The notes beneath the pieces were generated by a model. It had not been told where the DNA came from, made no database searches, and worked only from the letters and a program-made list of their open reading frames with translations. A DNA stretch of 64,000 nt from Eubacterium sp. (GTDB lineage Bacteria; Bacillota; Clostridia; Lachnospirales; Lachnospiraceae): contig JAILAR010000106.1 of assembly GCA_024681515.1 (NCBI GenBank), forward strand, positions 1-64,000, written 5' to 3'. Shown here piece after piece: positions 16,861 to 25,760 of this stretch. The translations under genes were made by a program, and so were the position numbers. Numbering within the stretch: position 1 is the first letter of the stretch; every line of letters begins with the position of its first letter.

Positions 16861-18804
16861 CTACCGATTTGTGATATATACGCCCTGCTCGCGCTTTGCT
16901 TTCTTTGCGGCATACATCTTCTCGTCTGCAGCCTTCAGTGCCTTCACCATCTGGTAGCTTTCATTCAACGTTGTTACATAAGCGCCGCAACTGGTTGCAA
17001 CCGTGAAGGGCAGATTTACCGACTGGTTAAACTCCTGAAGGAACGTGTCGATCTTTTGGATGATACTGTCCGGATCGCAGTCACCGAATACCACCGCAAA
17101 GAGCTCATCGCCGCCGAACCGGGCTGCCAGCGAGTTCTCCGGGCAGGCATATACCAATGCATCTGCAACCGCTGCAATGGCGCGGTCACCGTCGGCATGA
17201 CCGAAGGTGTCGTTGATGTATTTCAGGCCGTCCAGATCGGACATGATCAGGGTGATGGGTTTTCCTCTGTGCTCATCGGAATGGGCGCACTCCCAGAAAG
17301 CCTTGCTGAAACCGAGACGGTTGTACAGGCCGGTCAGAGCGTCATGGCGGTACATGGAATCCATTTTTTCCAGAAGGAATCGCTGATACTGCATATTCAC
17401 GTAGCCGCCGACACCCATGTTCAGTGCATTTGTGATGCTGGCCGAACGGGAATAGTCCGTAATGGCATAGTTCTGGAAATAGTAGCAGGCAAAACCAAAA
17501 GGACGGTTCATATAATCCAGTGCGTTAAAGAGCAGAGGATGTCCCTGGGATGCCAGCTCCAAAATACGGTCCCTGTACCCGCCGGAAAGAACGGATTCTT
17601 TCGGGTTCACAGTCGGATCATAGAAGATCTCGTCCGGCAGCGGAATGTGGTCGAACCGATGCTCCTCCGCATAGTCTGCATCGTTGATCAGATGCAGATC
17701 CCGGGAAGGCATGTCCTCTTGAGAAATCATAAAATAGTTCTGTTCCGTATCAAAGCAGTGTCGGTCCACCACGGTCAGGTGGTGTTTCGTCTTATGCTGA
17801 TGGATCTTGGAGGCCATCTCGTAGGGGGTAAGACTGGTCTCCATGGCTGTAGAGATATCGTACAGGATCCGGATATCTTCCTGATGCCGGTAGAAGCTGT
17901 TGTTAAAACTCGAAAGAAGGGTATGTGCCTGCCAGATCATGGACGGACAACCACAGGACTCGTTCGGGATCAGTTTCGGAAGGATCTTCCTGTGGGAACA
18001 GGATTCGCCACGAAGCAGGCGGTTTACCGTATCACCGGTTGCTTCCGCCAGCAGCTCACTGTCACAGCTTGCGCTGGAGATCTTCGGCGTGGAGAAGAAG
18101 ATCTGCTCGTATCCGTCAAAACCGGAAACAATCACATCTTCCGGAACCCGGTATCCGGATTCCTGGAGAACATCACTGACATTCATGGCCATGATATCAT
18201 TTGCGCAGATGATCGCATCCGGAAGATTACCGTGATCGATCAGCTTCCGGGTGGCTTCCCGGGTAGGATCCGCCCAGAAATCCCCGTAGCTTACCATGCT
18301 GTCGTTAAAGGGAATCCCGTTTCTTTCACAGACTTTCCGGAAGATCTTGATCCGTTCATCGGAGAAAACGTTATTTGGAAGGCCGGCCATCATATGGGGA
18401 TGCTTAGCATGATGATCTTCGATGATGTGCCGTGCAATCTGCTCAAAACCGGCGCCGTAATCGAAGCTGACGTGGATGGTATCCTCGTAATCCCCGTCGA
18501 TCACGATCACGGGGACGTTATTTGCTTTGCAGTTGGACAGGATCCGATGGGCGATGGTATGGCTCTTGATCTTCTCATCCATCAGGATCAGACAACTCAG
18601 CTCCTCGAAGGGAATGATGTCATAGACGTAGGTCTCCGCGGGGATCGTTTTTTCATCCCAGTAAATATCGGTATTGATCGTAAATACAAGGAGGGAGGCA
18701 TCTTCCTCCCGGATCTTATCATTTAATGTTTGGATGAATCCGTAGATCTGCGGATCATAGACGCGTGAAGTACAAAGCGCGACCAGACGTCTGCGGGTTT
18801 CCAT
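16861..18804 (-). CDS. LacI/PBP1-like sensor fused to GGDEF-family (GGDEL) diguanylate cyclase
   Basis: Periplasmic-binding-like N-terminus (DAIICANDIMAMNVSDVLQESGYRVPEDVIVSGFDG), C-terminus DALTGLYNRLGF and FGGDELFAVVF. Confidence 0.85.
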   Translation of the reverse strand: METRRRLVALCTSRVYDPQIYGFIQTLNDKIREEDASLLVFTINTDIYWDEKTIPAETYVYDIIPFEELSCLILMDEKIKSHTIAHRILSNCKANNVPVIVIDGDYEDTIHVSFDYGAGFEQIARHIIEDHHAKHPHMMAGLPNNVFSDERIKIFRKVCERNGIPFNDSMVSYGDFWADPTREATRKLIDHGNLPDAIICANDIMAMNVSDVLQESGYRVPEDVIVSGFDGYEQIFFSTPKISSASCDSELLAEATGDTVNRLLRGESCSHRKILPKLIPNESCGCPSMIWQAHTLLSSFNNSFYRHQEDIRILYDISTAMETSLTPYEMASKIHQHKTKHHLTVVDRHCFDTEQNYFMISQEDMPSRDLHLINDADYAEEHRFDHIPLPDEIFYDPTVNPKESVLSGGYRDRILELASQGHPLLFNALDYMNRPFGFACYYFQNYAITDYSRSASITNALNMGVGGYVNMQYQRFLLEKMDSMYRHDALTGLYNRLGFSKAFWECAHSDEHRGKPITLIMSDLDGLKYINDTFGHADGDRAIAAVADALVYACPENSLAARFGGDELFAVVFGDCDPDSIIQKIDTFLQEFNQSVNLPFTVATSCGAYVTTLNESYQMVKALKAADEKMYAAKKAKREQGVYITNR

Positions 18805-19062
18805 ATAGACCTCCCCAACGCAAACAGGCTGCCGTCATTACGACAGGGTTTTATATGACACACACTGATTATAACACTCCGCGGAGTGTAAAACAACGAT
18901 ATACAACAAGAAAGAAGGAGGTCCGGGAGATATTATCGTCATATATCACAAAAAAACTTTGTAGATTTGACAAATAAAATAGGAAAATGTCAAAATTTCC
19001 TGTCGAAATTTTTTTTTATATGTAGTATAATGATTCCATGACTGATGTTTGGAGGGGGAATT

Positions 19063-20310
19063 ATGAAACCATTCAGAAATGCGTATGAGGCAATTAAAAG
19101 ATTACTCTCTAAATTATTCGGCGGCGGAGAAGAGAAAGAAGAAGTAACCAGCGCAGCTGAGCCGGAACTTAAGAAAACAGAGCCGCAGCCGGAACCGGAG
19201 CCCCAAAAGCCGGAGGCAAAACCCGAGAATAAGAAGGCAGAGCCGAAAAAGCCTGAGGCGAATAAAAAGCCGGAGGCAAATAAGAAACCTGAGGCGAAAC
19301 CTGAGAATAAGAAGGCAGAGCCGAAAAAGCAGGGAGCAAAGCCTGAGAATAAAACCGCAGAACCCAAAAAGTCTGCTTCAGGTAAGACGGCGGAAGAGGA
19401 CATGGAAGCTTATGTCCGCGAGTCCGAGAGAAAAGAGCAGGAAGCCTATGCAGCCGAGGCAAAGCGCCGTGCGGAACGTGCAGCCAAGCGTGAAGCGGAA
19501 GAGAAACGTGCAGAGCAGCGTGCGGCAAGACGTGAGATGGAAGCACAGGCAGGCATGGGTGTCCGCCGCGTGACCGATCCGGTGACCGGTGAAGAGGTAC
19601 CGCTGGGTGCACTTCCGGCCAGAGCCGTTACTCTGAAGAAGTACAGCAAGATCGCTTCCACATCGGACGATGTGATCCTGTCCGTGAATTCAATCCTGCG
19701 TCATCCGGATATGTCGAAGAATATCGTTATCCTCGGAAAGAACGGTTTCGGTACGGTTCGTGTAGGTGAGGATTTTGCGAGAAGCTTTTATGCGATGGAA
19801 CTGGTAAAGTCCGATAAGATCGCAAAGATCAAGGCAAAGCAGCTGAACAAGATCGGTCTGGAGAAGCTGCAGGGCCTGAAGGGCGGATGCCTCATCATCG
19901 AGAATGCAGGTCTTGTAGTACCTGCAAAGCTGGTTGAGGTTATCAAGAACTCCGCACCGGATGAGAATGATTACGTTGTGATCCTGACCGGTGAGATCGA
20001 TTCGCTGGCTCGGTTCTTTGAGGATAATCAGGATGTTGCGGATCAGTTCATTTATCTGGTCGGCATCCATAAGATCAAAGAGAAGGGCATGATCTCTCTG
20101 GCGCGTGGTTATATCAAGGAGAAGGGTTACACCGCAGACAAGCCTGTTTATGAGCAGCTGAAGCAGTCCCTTACCGCCATGGAGGAAGGCAACATCGACC
20201 GTTTCCTGGAATTCCTGGATAAGGTTATGGAAGCTACCGATGCGCGTGAAGTGTCCGAAGGCAACGGAGGACATAAGGAAGTACTTGTTGAGGACGTCCG
20301 TAAGGCGTAA
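19063..20310 (+). CDS. K/P/E-rich protein with degenerate CbxX/SpoVK-like AAA domain
   Basis: RBS GGAGGGGG then ATG at 19063. KKPEAKPENKKAEPKK repeats, coiled coil, then IVILGKNGFGTVRVGEDFARSF ... LKGGCLIIENAGL ... YVVILTGEIDSLARFFEDNQDVADQF, resembling CbxX-type AAA without canonical GKT. Confidence 0.6.
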   Translation: MKPFRNAYEAIKRLLSKLFGGGEEKEEVTSAAEPELKKTEPQPEPEPQKPEAKPENKKAEPKKPEANKKPEANKKPEAKPENKKAEPKKQGAKPENKTAEPKKSASGKTAEEDMEAYVRESERKEQEAYAAEAKRRAERAAKREAEEKRAEQRAARREMEAQAGMGVRRVTDPVTGEEVPLGALPARAVTLKKYSKIASTSDDVILSVNSILRHPDMSKNIVILGKNGFGTVRVGEDFARSFYAMELVKSDKIAKIKAKQLNKIGLEKLQGLKGGCLIIENAGLVVPAKLVEVIKNSAPDENDYVVILTGEIDSLARFFEDNQDVADQFIYLVGIHKIKEKGMISLARGYIKEKGYTADKPVYEQLKQSLTAMEEGNIDRFLEFLDKVMEATDAREVSEGNGGHKEVLVEDVRKA

Positions 20311-20327
20311 CCTGTACAATCTATTAA

Positions 20328-20367
20328 GAAAGATCTCTGCTATACTGCTGGGGTCTTTCTTTTTTTG
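20328..20367 (+). terminator. Rho-independent terminator
   Basis: GAAAGA ... TCTTTCTTTTTTT after stop at 20310. Confidence 0.55.
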
Positions 20368-20503
20368 CTGTTTCATGCTATAGTGTAGAACTGTTACAGA
20401 ACTTTACGGGATGATGTCAGATGCTTTAAAATGATATAAATTCATGTAAAATCATTCGGGATCATACATAATAAAGTTAAATACGGATATGAGGTGAATG
20501 GGA

Positions 20504-21784
20504 ATGGCCATGAAGAAGAAGCCGGTTACCGGCATGAAAGATATCCTCCCCCGGGAGATGGAGATCCGCGATTATGCCATCGGGCTGATCAAGGATACAT
20601 ATCGGAGATTTGGATTTACATCCATGGAGACTCCTGCGGTGGACCACATAGAGAATCTGTCTTCCAAGCAGGGCGGTGAAAATGAGAAGCTGATCTTCAA
20701 GATCCTGAAGCGTGGTGAGAAACTGCGTCTGGAAGAAGCAAAAGAGGAGATCGATCTGGTAGACGGAGGTCTCCGCTATGACCTGACAGTGCCGCTCTGT
20801 CGGTATTACTCTAACAATGCAAACGAACTGCCGAGTCCTTTTAAGGCGTTACAGATGGGCCCTGTATGGCGTGCGGATCGTCCGCAGAGAGGGCGTTACC
20901 GCCAGTTCATGCAGTGTGACATCGATATTCTGGGAGAACCGTCGATCCTTGCAGAGATCGAACTGATCCTCGCAACCACCACATTGCTGGGCAAACTGGA
21001 TTTCAGCCGGTTTACAATCCGGATCAATGACCGCCGGATCCTTCGGGCCATGGTGGACTATGCCGGCTTTACGGCACCGGAAGGCATGGGCAGCGTTGAT
21101 TATGACGGTATCTTCATCACGCTGGATAAGATGGATAAGATCGAGCTCACAGGTGTCCGTGAGGAACTGATCGGTGCAGGGTATGCGCAGGAAACCGTAG
21201 ATAAATATCTGAAACTGTTTCAGAAGATCACCCCGGATGTGGCAGGTCTTCGGACGCTGAAGGAGACGCTGGGGGATTTTCTCCCGGAAGAAATCTCTTC
21301 CAATCTCGCTGCCATTATGGAAAGCGTGGATGCCGCTAAGGAAGCAGATTTTAAGATCGCGTTTGATCCTACACTTGTGCGAGGAATGTCTTATTATACC
21401 GGTCCGATCTTTGAGATCTCCATGGACGAATATGGCGGATCTGTCGGCGGCGGCGGACGTTATGACGAGATGATCGGCCGTTTCACCGGACAGTCGACGC
21501 CTGCCTGTGGTTTCTCCATCGGATTTGAGCGGATCGTCATGCTCCTTCTGGAACGTGATTTCCAGGTGCCCGGAAGCGCAAAGAAGACGGCATATATGGT
21601 TGAAAAAGGAATGCCCGGAGAGAAACTTGCCAGGATCCTTGCAAAGGCGAAGGCAAAGCGCGCAGAGGGCGAGAGTATCAATCTTGTGATGATGAAGAAG
21701 AACAAGAAGTTCCAGAAGGATCAGCTGACGGCAGAGGGCTACACGGAGATCGTGGAATTCTTTGCCGACAGGGAGATCGATTGA
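20504..21784 (+). CDS. hisS: Histidyl-tRNA synthetase
   Basis: KPVTGMKDILPREME, LRYDLTVPLCRYY, GPVWRADRPQRGRYRQFMQCDIDILG, LVRGMSYYTGPIFE. GAGGTG RBS suits ATG at 20504 better than 20498. Confidence 0.9.
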   Translation: MAMKKKPVTGMKDILPREMEIRDYAIGLIKDTYRRFGFTSMETPAVDHIENLSSKQGGENEKLIFKILKRGEKLRLEEAKEEIDLVDGGLRYDLTVPLCRYYSNNANELPSPFKALQMGPVWRADRPQRGRYRQFMQCDIDILGEPSILAEIELILATTTLLGKLDFSRFTIRINDRRILRAMVDYAGFTAPEGMGSVDYDGIFITLDKMDKIELTGVREELIGAGYAQETVDKYLKLFQKITPDVAGLRTLKETLGDFLPEEISSNLAAIMESVDAAKEADFKIAFDPTLVRGMSYYTGPIFEISMDEYGGSVGGGGRYDEMIGRFTGQSTPACGFSIGFERIVMLLLERDFQVPGSAKKTAYMVEKGMPGEKLARILAKAKAKRAEGESINLVMMKKNKKFQKDQLTAEGYTEIVEFFADREID

Positions 21785-21837
21785 TGAATTGAATGTGACT
21801 GTGATGAGGTCAAAATAAGATCGAAATACGATTATGA

Positions 21838-21879
21838 TAAAAGCGGTTCACTGCCGGCGAGAAGTGGATCGCTTTTTTT
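21838..21879 (+). terminator. Rho-independent terminator
   Basis: AAAGCGGTTCACT ... AAGTGGATCGCTTTTTTT. Confidence 0.7.
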
Positions 21880-21989
21880 CAAACTTTCAGTTTGTTTTCA
21901 GATTGACATTGTAAAGTACAGTCATACAAAGCAACAAAACCTCGAAACAAAGCCGTTTGCGAGGCAGCTGACAGAAAGGGGATGAGATC

Positions 21990-23291
21990 ATGCATAAGAA
22001 ATTTACAAAACGTTTTTTTACATTTATCGTCGGACTGGCACTGGTGGGTTCCATGGCGGCATGCGGATCAACGGGTACCGATAATACAGCTTTAGGAAAT
22101 GCAGGAACCGGTACTTCTGTAAGTACGTCGTCGGACGGGGCGGTTACGGAAGATAAGGTGACCACTGCTTCGTCCGCAGCAACGGCCAATGATGGAACGG
22201 TGGTTACCGTGGCAGCAACCGGCTCAGACGGAGCCATCGATACATCGGATCTCTTTTCAAAGCGTGATCTGACCCAGACGGCGGATCTTTCGGAAGCGGA
22301 GACATATACACTCAGCGACGGACAGGATATTGAGATCACGTCTGCAGGGGTGTATGTACTTACGGGAACAGCTTCGAATGTGACGGTCACGGTAAATGTG
22401 GCGGACGATGAGAAGGTCCAGCTGGTGTTGGACGGCATAGATATAACAAATGGCAGTCAGCCGGTCATTTTCGTAAAAAATGCGGATAAGGTTTTCATAA
22501 CCACTGCATCCGGTACGGAAAACGATCTGTCGGTAAGCGGCAGTTTTACGAAGATGGATGATACGAATACGGATGCCGTGATCTATTCAAAGGACGATCT
22601 GGTACTGAATGGTCTGGGGACGCTGAACATTTCTTCTTCGGAAAATGGGATCAGCTGCAAGGATGATCTGAAGATCACCGGCGGAACCCTGAACCTGAAT
22701 GTGGCAGATGCGGCGCTGGAAGCAAATGATTCCATCGCTGTTGCGGACGGTACCGTAAACGTGACTGCCTCCAATGATGCGCTCCATGCGGAGAATGATG
22801 ATGACAATTCCAAAGGATATATCTATATCTGCGGCGGAACTCTGACTCTGAAAGCGGCAGATGACGGGGTTCATGCGACGACCATCGTTCAGATCGATGG
22901 AGGTACCCTCGATATCACAGCAGCGGAAGGCGTCGAGGGCACCTGGATCCAGATCAATGACGGAACCGTCAATATTACGGCAAGTGATGACGGGATCAAC
23001 GCGGCAAACAAGTCGTCTTCTTATTCGGCAAAAGTGGAGATCAACGGCGGTTACACAACCGTCACCATGGGCCAGGGTGATACGGACGGTGTGGATTCCA
23101 ACGGTGATATCATCATAAACGGCGGAACCATCAGCGTTACCGGACAGTCCACATTTGATTATGACGGAACAGGAACCATTAACGGTGGAACCGTCATTTC
23201 CAACGGCGAAGAAGTGACCACCCTCCCGAACCAGTTTATGGGCGGCGGCATGGGCGGCATGGGCGGCGGTGGCCGGGGCGGCTGGCACTAA
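21990..23291 (+). CDS. Lipoprotein with Cthe_2159-like carbohydrate-binding (beta-helix) domain
   Basis: Lipobox GSMAACGS; repeats such as GGTLNLNVADAALEANDSIAVADGTVNVTASNDALHAEND; Gly-rich C-terminus MGGGMGGMGGGGRGGWH. Confidence 0.75.
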   Translation: MHKKFTKRFFTFIVGLALVGSMAACGSTGTDNTALGNAGTGTSVSTSSDGAVTEDKVTTASSAATANDGTVVTVAATGSDGAIDTSDLFSKRDLTQTADLSEAETYTLSDGQDIEITSAGVYVLTGTASNVTVTVNVADDEKVQLVLDGIDITNGSQPVIFVKNADKVFITTASGTENDLSVSGSFTKMDDTNTDAVIYSKDDLVLNGLGTLNISSSENGISCKDDLKITGGTLNLNVADAALEANDSIAVADGTVNVTASNDALHAENDDDNSKGYIYICGGTLTLKAADDGVHATTIVQIDGGTLDITAAEGVEGTWIQINDGTVNITASDDGINAANKSSSYSAKVEINGGYTTVTMGQGDTDGVDSNGDIIINGGTISVTGQSTFDYDGTGTINGGTVISNGEEVTTLPNQFMGGGMGGMGGGGRGGWH

Positions 23292-23333
23292 GAACCGGAG
23301 CAAGATCGGCGGATGATGAACCGCCGGGGAATG

Positions 23334-23367
23334 AAGCGGCAGGGTAACACCCTGCTGCTTTTCTTTA
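23334..23367 (+). terminator. Rho-independent terminator
   Basis: AAGCGGCAGGGT-aac-ACCCTGCTGCTTTTCTTT. Confidence 0.75.
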
Positions 23368-23499
23368 TTTGACCGGTGTGTTATACTATGTGACGGAACT
23401 ATCGTGTATGTGATAAATCAGGCGGAATGTCTTCGCGAGGGGATTTGTTCCTCCGAGTTGCAACGGCCGACGGCTGTGATCATTGATGAGGGAATAAGG

Positions 23500-24279
23500 A
23501 TGGATCGGTTACGGACCAGAACGGCAATTAAATATTTGGCGATCCTTACCATGCTGATCGATCATATCGGCATGTTTTTTATTCCGATCAGTACGATCCC
23601 GGGACTTCTCTGCCGGGTGATCGGCCGGTTTACCGCGCCGACCATGTGCTTTTTCCTGGCAGAAGGGTACATCCATACCTCTTCCCGGAAGAAATACGGG
23701 ACCCGTCTTTTCGTCTTCGGTGTTCTGTCCCAGATTCCATATGCACTATCGCATTATGCCGTTCCCTCAAGGGATCCGCTGCTTCAGGATACGGTGGCCG
23801 GAGTGGCAGGCTTTTCCTGGGAACGTGCATGGAAGGCGCTTCTCACGCCGGACTTCAATATGATCCTGACACTCTTTCTGTCATTTTTGATCCTGTATGT
23901 TTATGATCTCGTGCCCGGTTACAATAAAAGGATCGTCCTGATCGGTCTGTTACTGGCAGCTTCCATGTTCTGTGACTGGGGGATGGTAGCACCGTTTTAT
24001 GCGCTGACATTTGCCATCTATCGGGAGGACCGGAAGAAGCAGCTGAAATACTTTGTGCTGATCACGATGTGTTATGTCATAATGGAGACGGTTTTCTGTA
24101 TCATGAACGACCGTCACTGGTACGGTCAGCTCTGGCAGCTGGGACTCTTACTTTTTATTCCGGTCCTTTCCCTGTATAACGGGGAGAGCGGCAGCCGATC
24201 TGCATTTCATAAATGGTTTTTCTATCTTTTCTATCCGATCCATCTTCTGATCTTCTGGGCGATACTGACCTGGTGCTGA
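23500..24279 (+). CDS. TraX-family integral membrane protein
   Basis: TAIKYLAILTMLIDHIGMFF ... FTAPTMCFFLAEGYIHTSSRKKYGTRLFVFGVLSQIPYALSHY, multi-TM; ATG at 23500 after GGAATAAGG. Confidence 0.75.
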   Translation: MDRLRTRTAIKYLAILTMLIDHIGMFFIPISTIPGLLCRVIGRFTAPTMCFFLAEGYIHTSSRKKYGTRLFVFGVLSQIPYALSHYAVPSRDPLLQDTVAGVAGFSWERAWKALLTPDFNMILTLFLSFLILYVYDLVPGYNKRIVLIGLLLAASMFCDWGMVAPFYALTFAIYREDRKKQLKYFVLITMCYVIMETVFCIMNDRHWYGQLWQLGLLLFIPVLSLYNGESGSRSAFHKWFFYLFYPIHLLIFWAILTWC

Positions 24280-24448
24280 GCAGGCACCGTCGGTTATTGC
24301 CCTTTTTTCTGCTCTGATCGCCGGTCTGAGGCAAATTTTCAAAAAAAACCGAAAAAAAGACGCAAAAACGGTGGTTCTTCTGTGCGTTTCATGGTAAAAT
24401 GTAAGTTGGATTTTTGGGGGTGCATGGCTCAAAATAAGGGGGGAGAGT

Positions 24449-25729
24449 ATGCAAAATTACAGACAGAATAAATTAAATCTGGTGGCCGGATTAATGTTCC
24501 TGCTGATCGCACTTTTCCGGACGGTTTCTTTTGTCGACACGATGAAGATCGTTAACCAGTACAACAGGTATGGTATTTCTCTCGGATGGCAGGTCTGGGT
24601 GGCGGTCATTGCAGAGGGACTGATCCTGCTCCTGTTTGCGCTCGCTGGTATCTTCCTGCTGATGGCGAGAGATGATCTGTATGGAAATGTGATCATAGGC
24701 GTCGGGGTGTCCTTCCTGGTGGAGTATCTGGTGCTCGTGATCAATCTGATCTCCACGGCCAGACAATACGGAGGATCTGTCGCCGGATATATGCTCAACT
24801 GGAGATTTGTTCTTCTGTACGGTGCGATGACCTGCTTTGGTCTCTGCTTTATCCTGTCAGGAGTCTATGCGAAAAAAGTGGAGGAGAGTCCTTCCAAAAT
24901 CGGAAGCGGCTGGCTCCAGGGACCGATAGCCTTTGTTCTGGGGATCGTCCTTATGATCATTCCCACCATCGGAACGGGAACATCCGTGCTGGATATGTTC
25001 TCTGCGGTTTCATCAGATAAAACGTGGGTCGCTATTGCGGGATTTATATTGGATCTGCTCTCTCTGATCTTTGCCGGTCTGCATCTGAAAAAAGCAGAGG
25101 AGGATTCCTTCCTTCAGGGAGCGAAGAAACCGCCGATCTACGGTGTTCCGGCCTATAACGCAAATCCTTATCAGCCGTTCAACACAAATGTACAGGGCAG
25201 CGTGCCTTATACTCCGGGTAATTCCGGTCAGTACGGAGCACAGCAGGGCTATGCGGCAGGTCAGTACGGAGCACAGCAGGGTTATGCGGCAGGTCAGTAT
25301 GGAGCGCAGCAGGGTTACGCAGGTCAGTACGGGGCTCAGCAGGGCTACGCGGGCCAGTACGGAGCGCAGCAGGGCTACGCGGGTCAGTACGGAGCACAGC
25401 AGGGCTACGCGGGTCAGTACGGAGCGCAGCAGGGCTACGCGGGTCAGTACGGAGCACAGCAGGGCTACGCGGATCAGTACGGAGCACAGCAGGGTTACGG
25501 CGGTCAGTATGGAGCGCAGCAGGGCAGCCAGTATGCTTACGGCGGTCAGGACAGTGCTCCCCAGCAACAATACAGCACGGGTAAGTACAGTCTGGTTCAG
25601 CCGGAGGGAGAACAGGCGGCGGATCCTTCGGGAATGGGATCACAGGGATCTGAGGAACGGATCCTGAATTACGGACAGTCTCAGGGATACGGGCAGCAAC
25701 AGGTGAACCCGGATCCTAATCAGCAATAG
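24449..25729 (+). CDS. Multi-pass membrane protein with C-terminal GQYGAQQGYA low-complexity repeats
   Basis: TM-rich N-terminus and a Q/G/Y/A repeat tail. Confidence 0.75.
   Translation: MQNYRQNKLNLVAGLMFLLIALFRTVSFVDTMKIVNQYNRYGISLGWQVWVAVIAEGLILLLFALAGIFLLMARDDLYGNVIIGVGVSFLVEYLVLVINLISTARQYGGSVAGYMLNWRFVLLYGAMTCFGLCFILSGVYAKKVEESPSKIGSGWLQGPIAFVLGIVLMIIPTIGTGTSVLDMFSAVSSDKTWVAIAGFILDLLSLIFAGLHLKKAEEDSFLQGAKKPPIYGVPAYNANPYQPFNTNVQGSVPYTPGNSGQYGAQQGYAAGQYGAQQGYAAGQYGAQQGYAGQYGAQQGYAGQYGAQQGYAGQYGAQQGYAGQYGAQQGYAGQYGAQQGYADQYGAQQGYGGQYGAQQGSQYAYGGQDSAPQQQYSTGKYSLVQPEGEQAADPSGMGSQGSEERILNYGQSQGYGQQQVNPDPNQQ
25229..25520 (+). repeat. Coding tandem repeat, about 30 nt per unit (GGTCAGTACGGAGCACAGCAGGGCTACGCG)
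   Basis: Around nine to ten near-identical GQYGAQQGYA units, the first two longer by one Ala codon. Confidence 0.9.
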
Positions 25730-25760
25730 AAAACGACATAAAACAGACGGAGATGGCACT

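Noticed and set aside
20370-20500. T-box leader upstream of hisS
   Set aside because: No T-box core sequence or terminator/antiterminator pair recognisable in the short intergenic region.
25229-25520. Possible CRISPR array
   Set aside because: Repeats are in frame within a CDS with no spacers.
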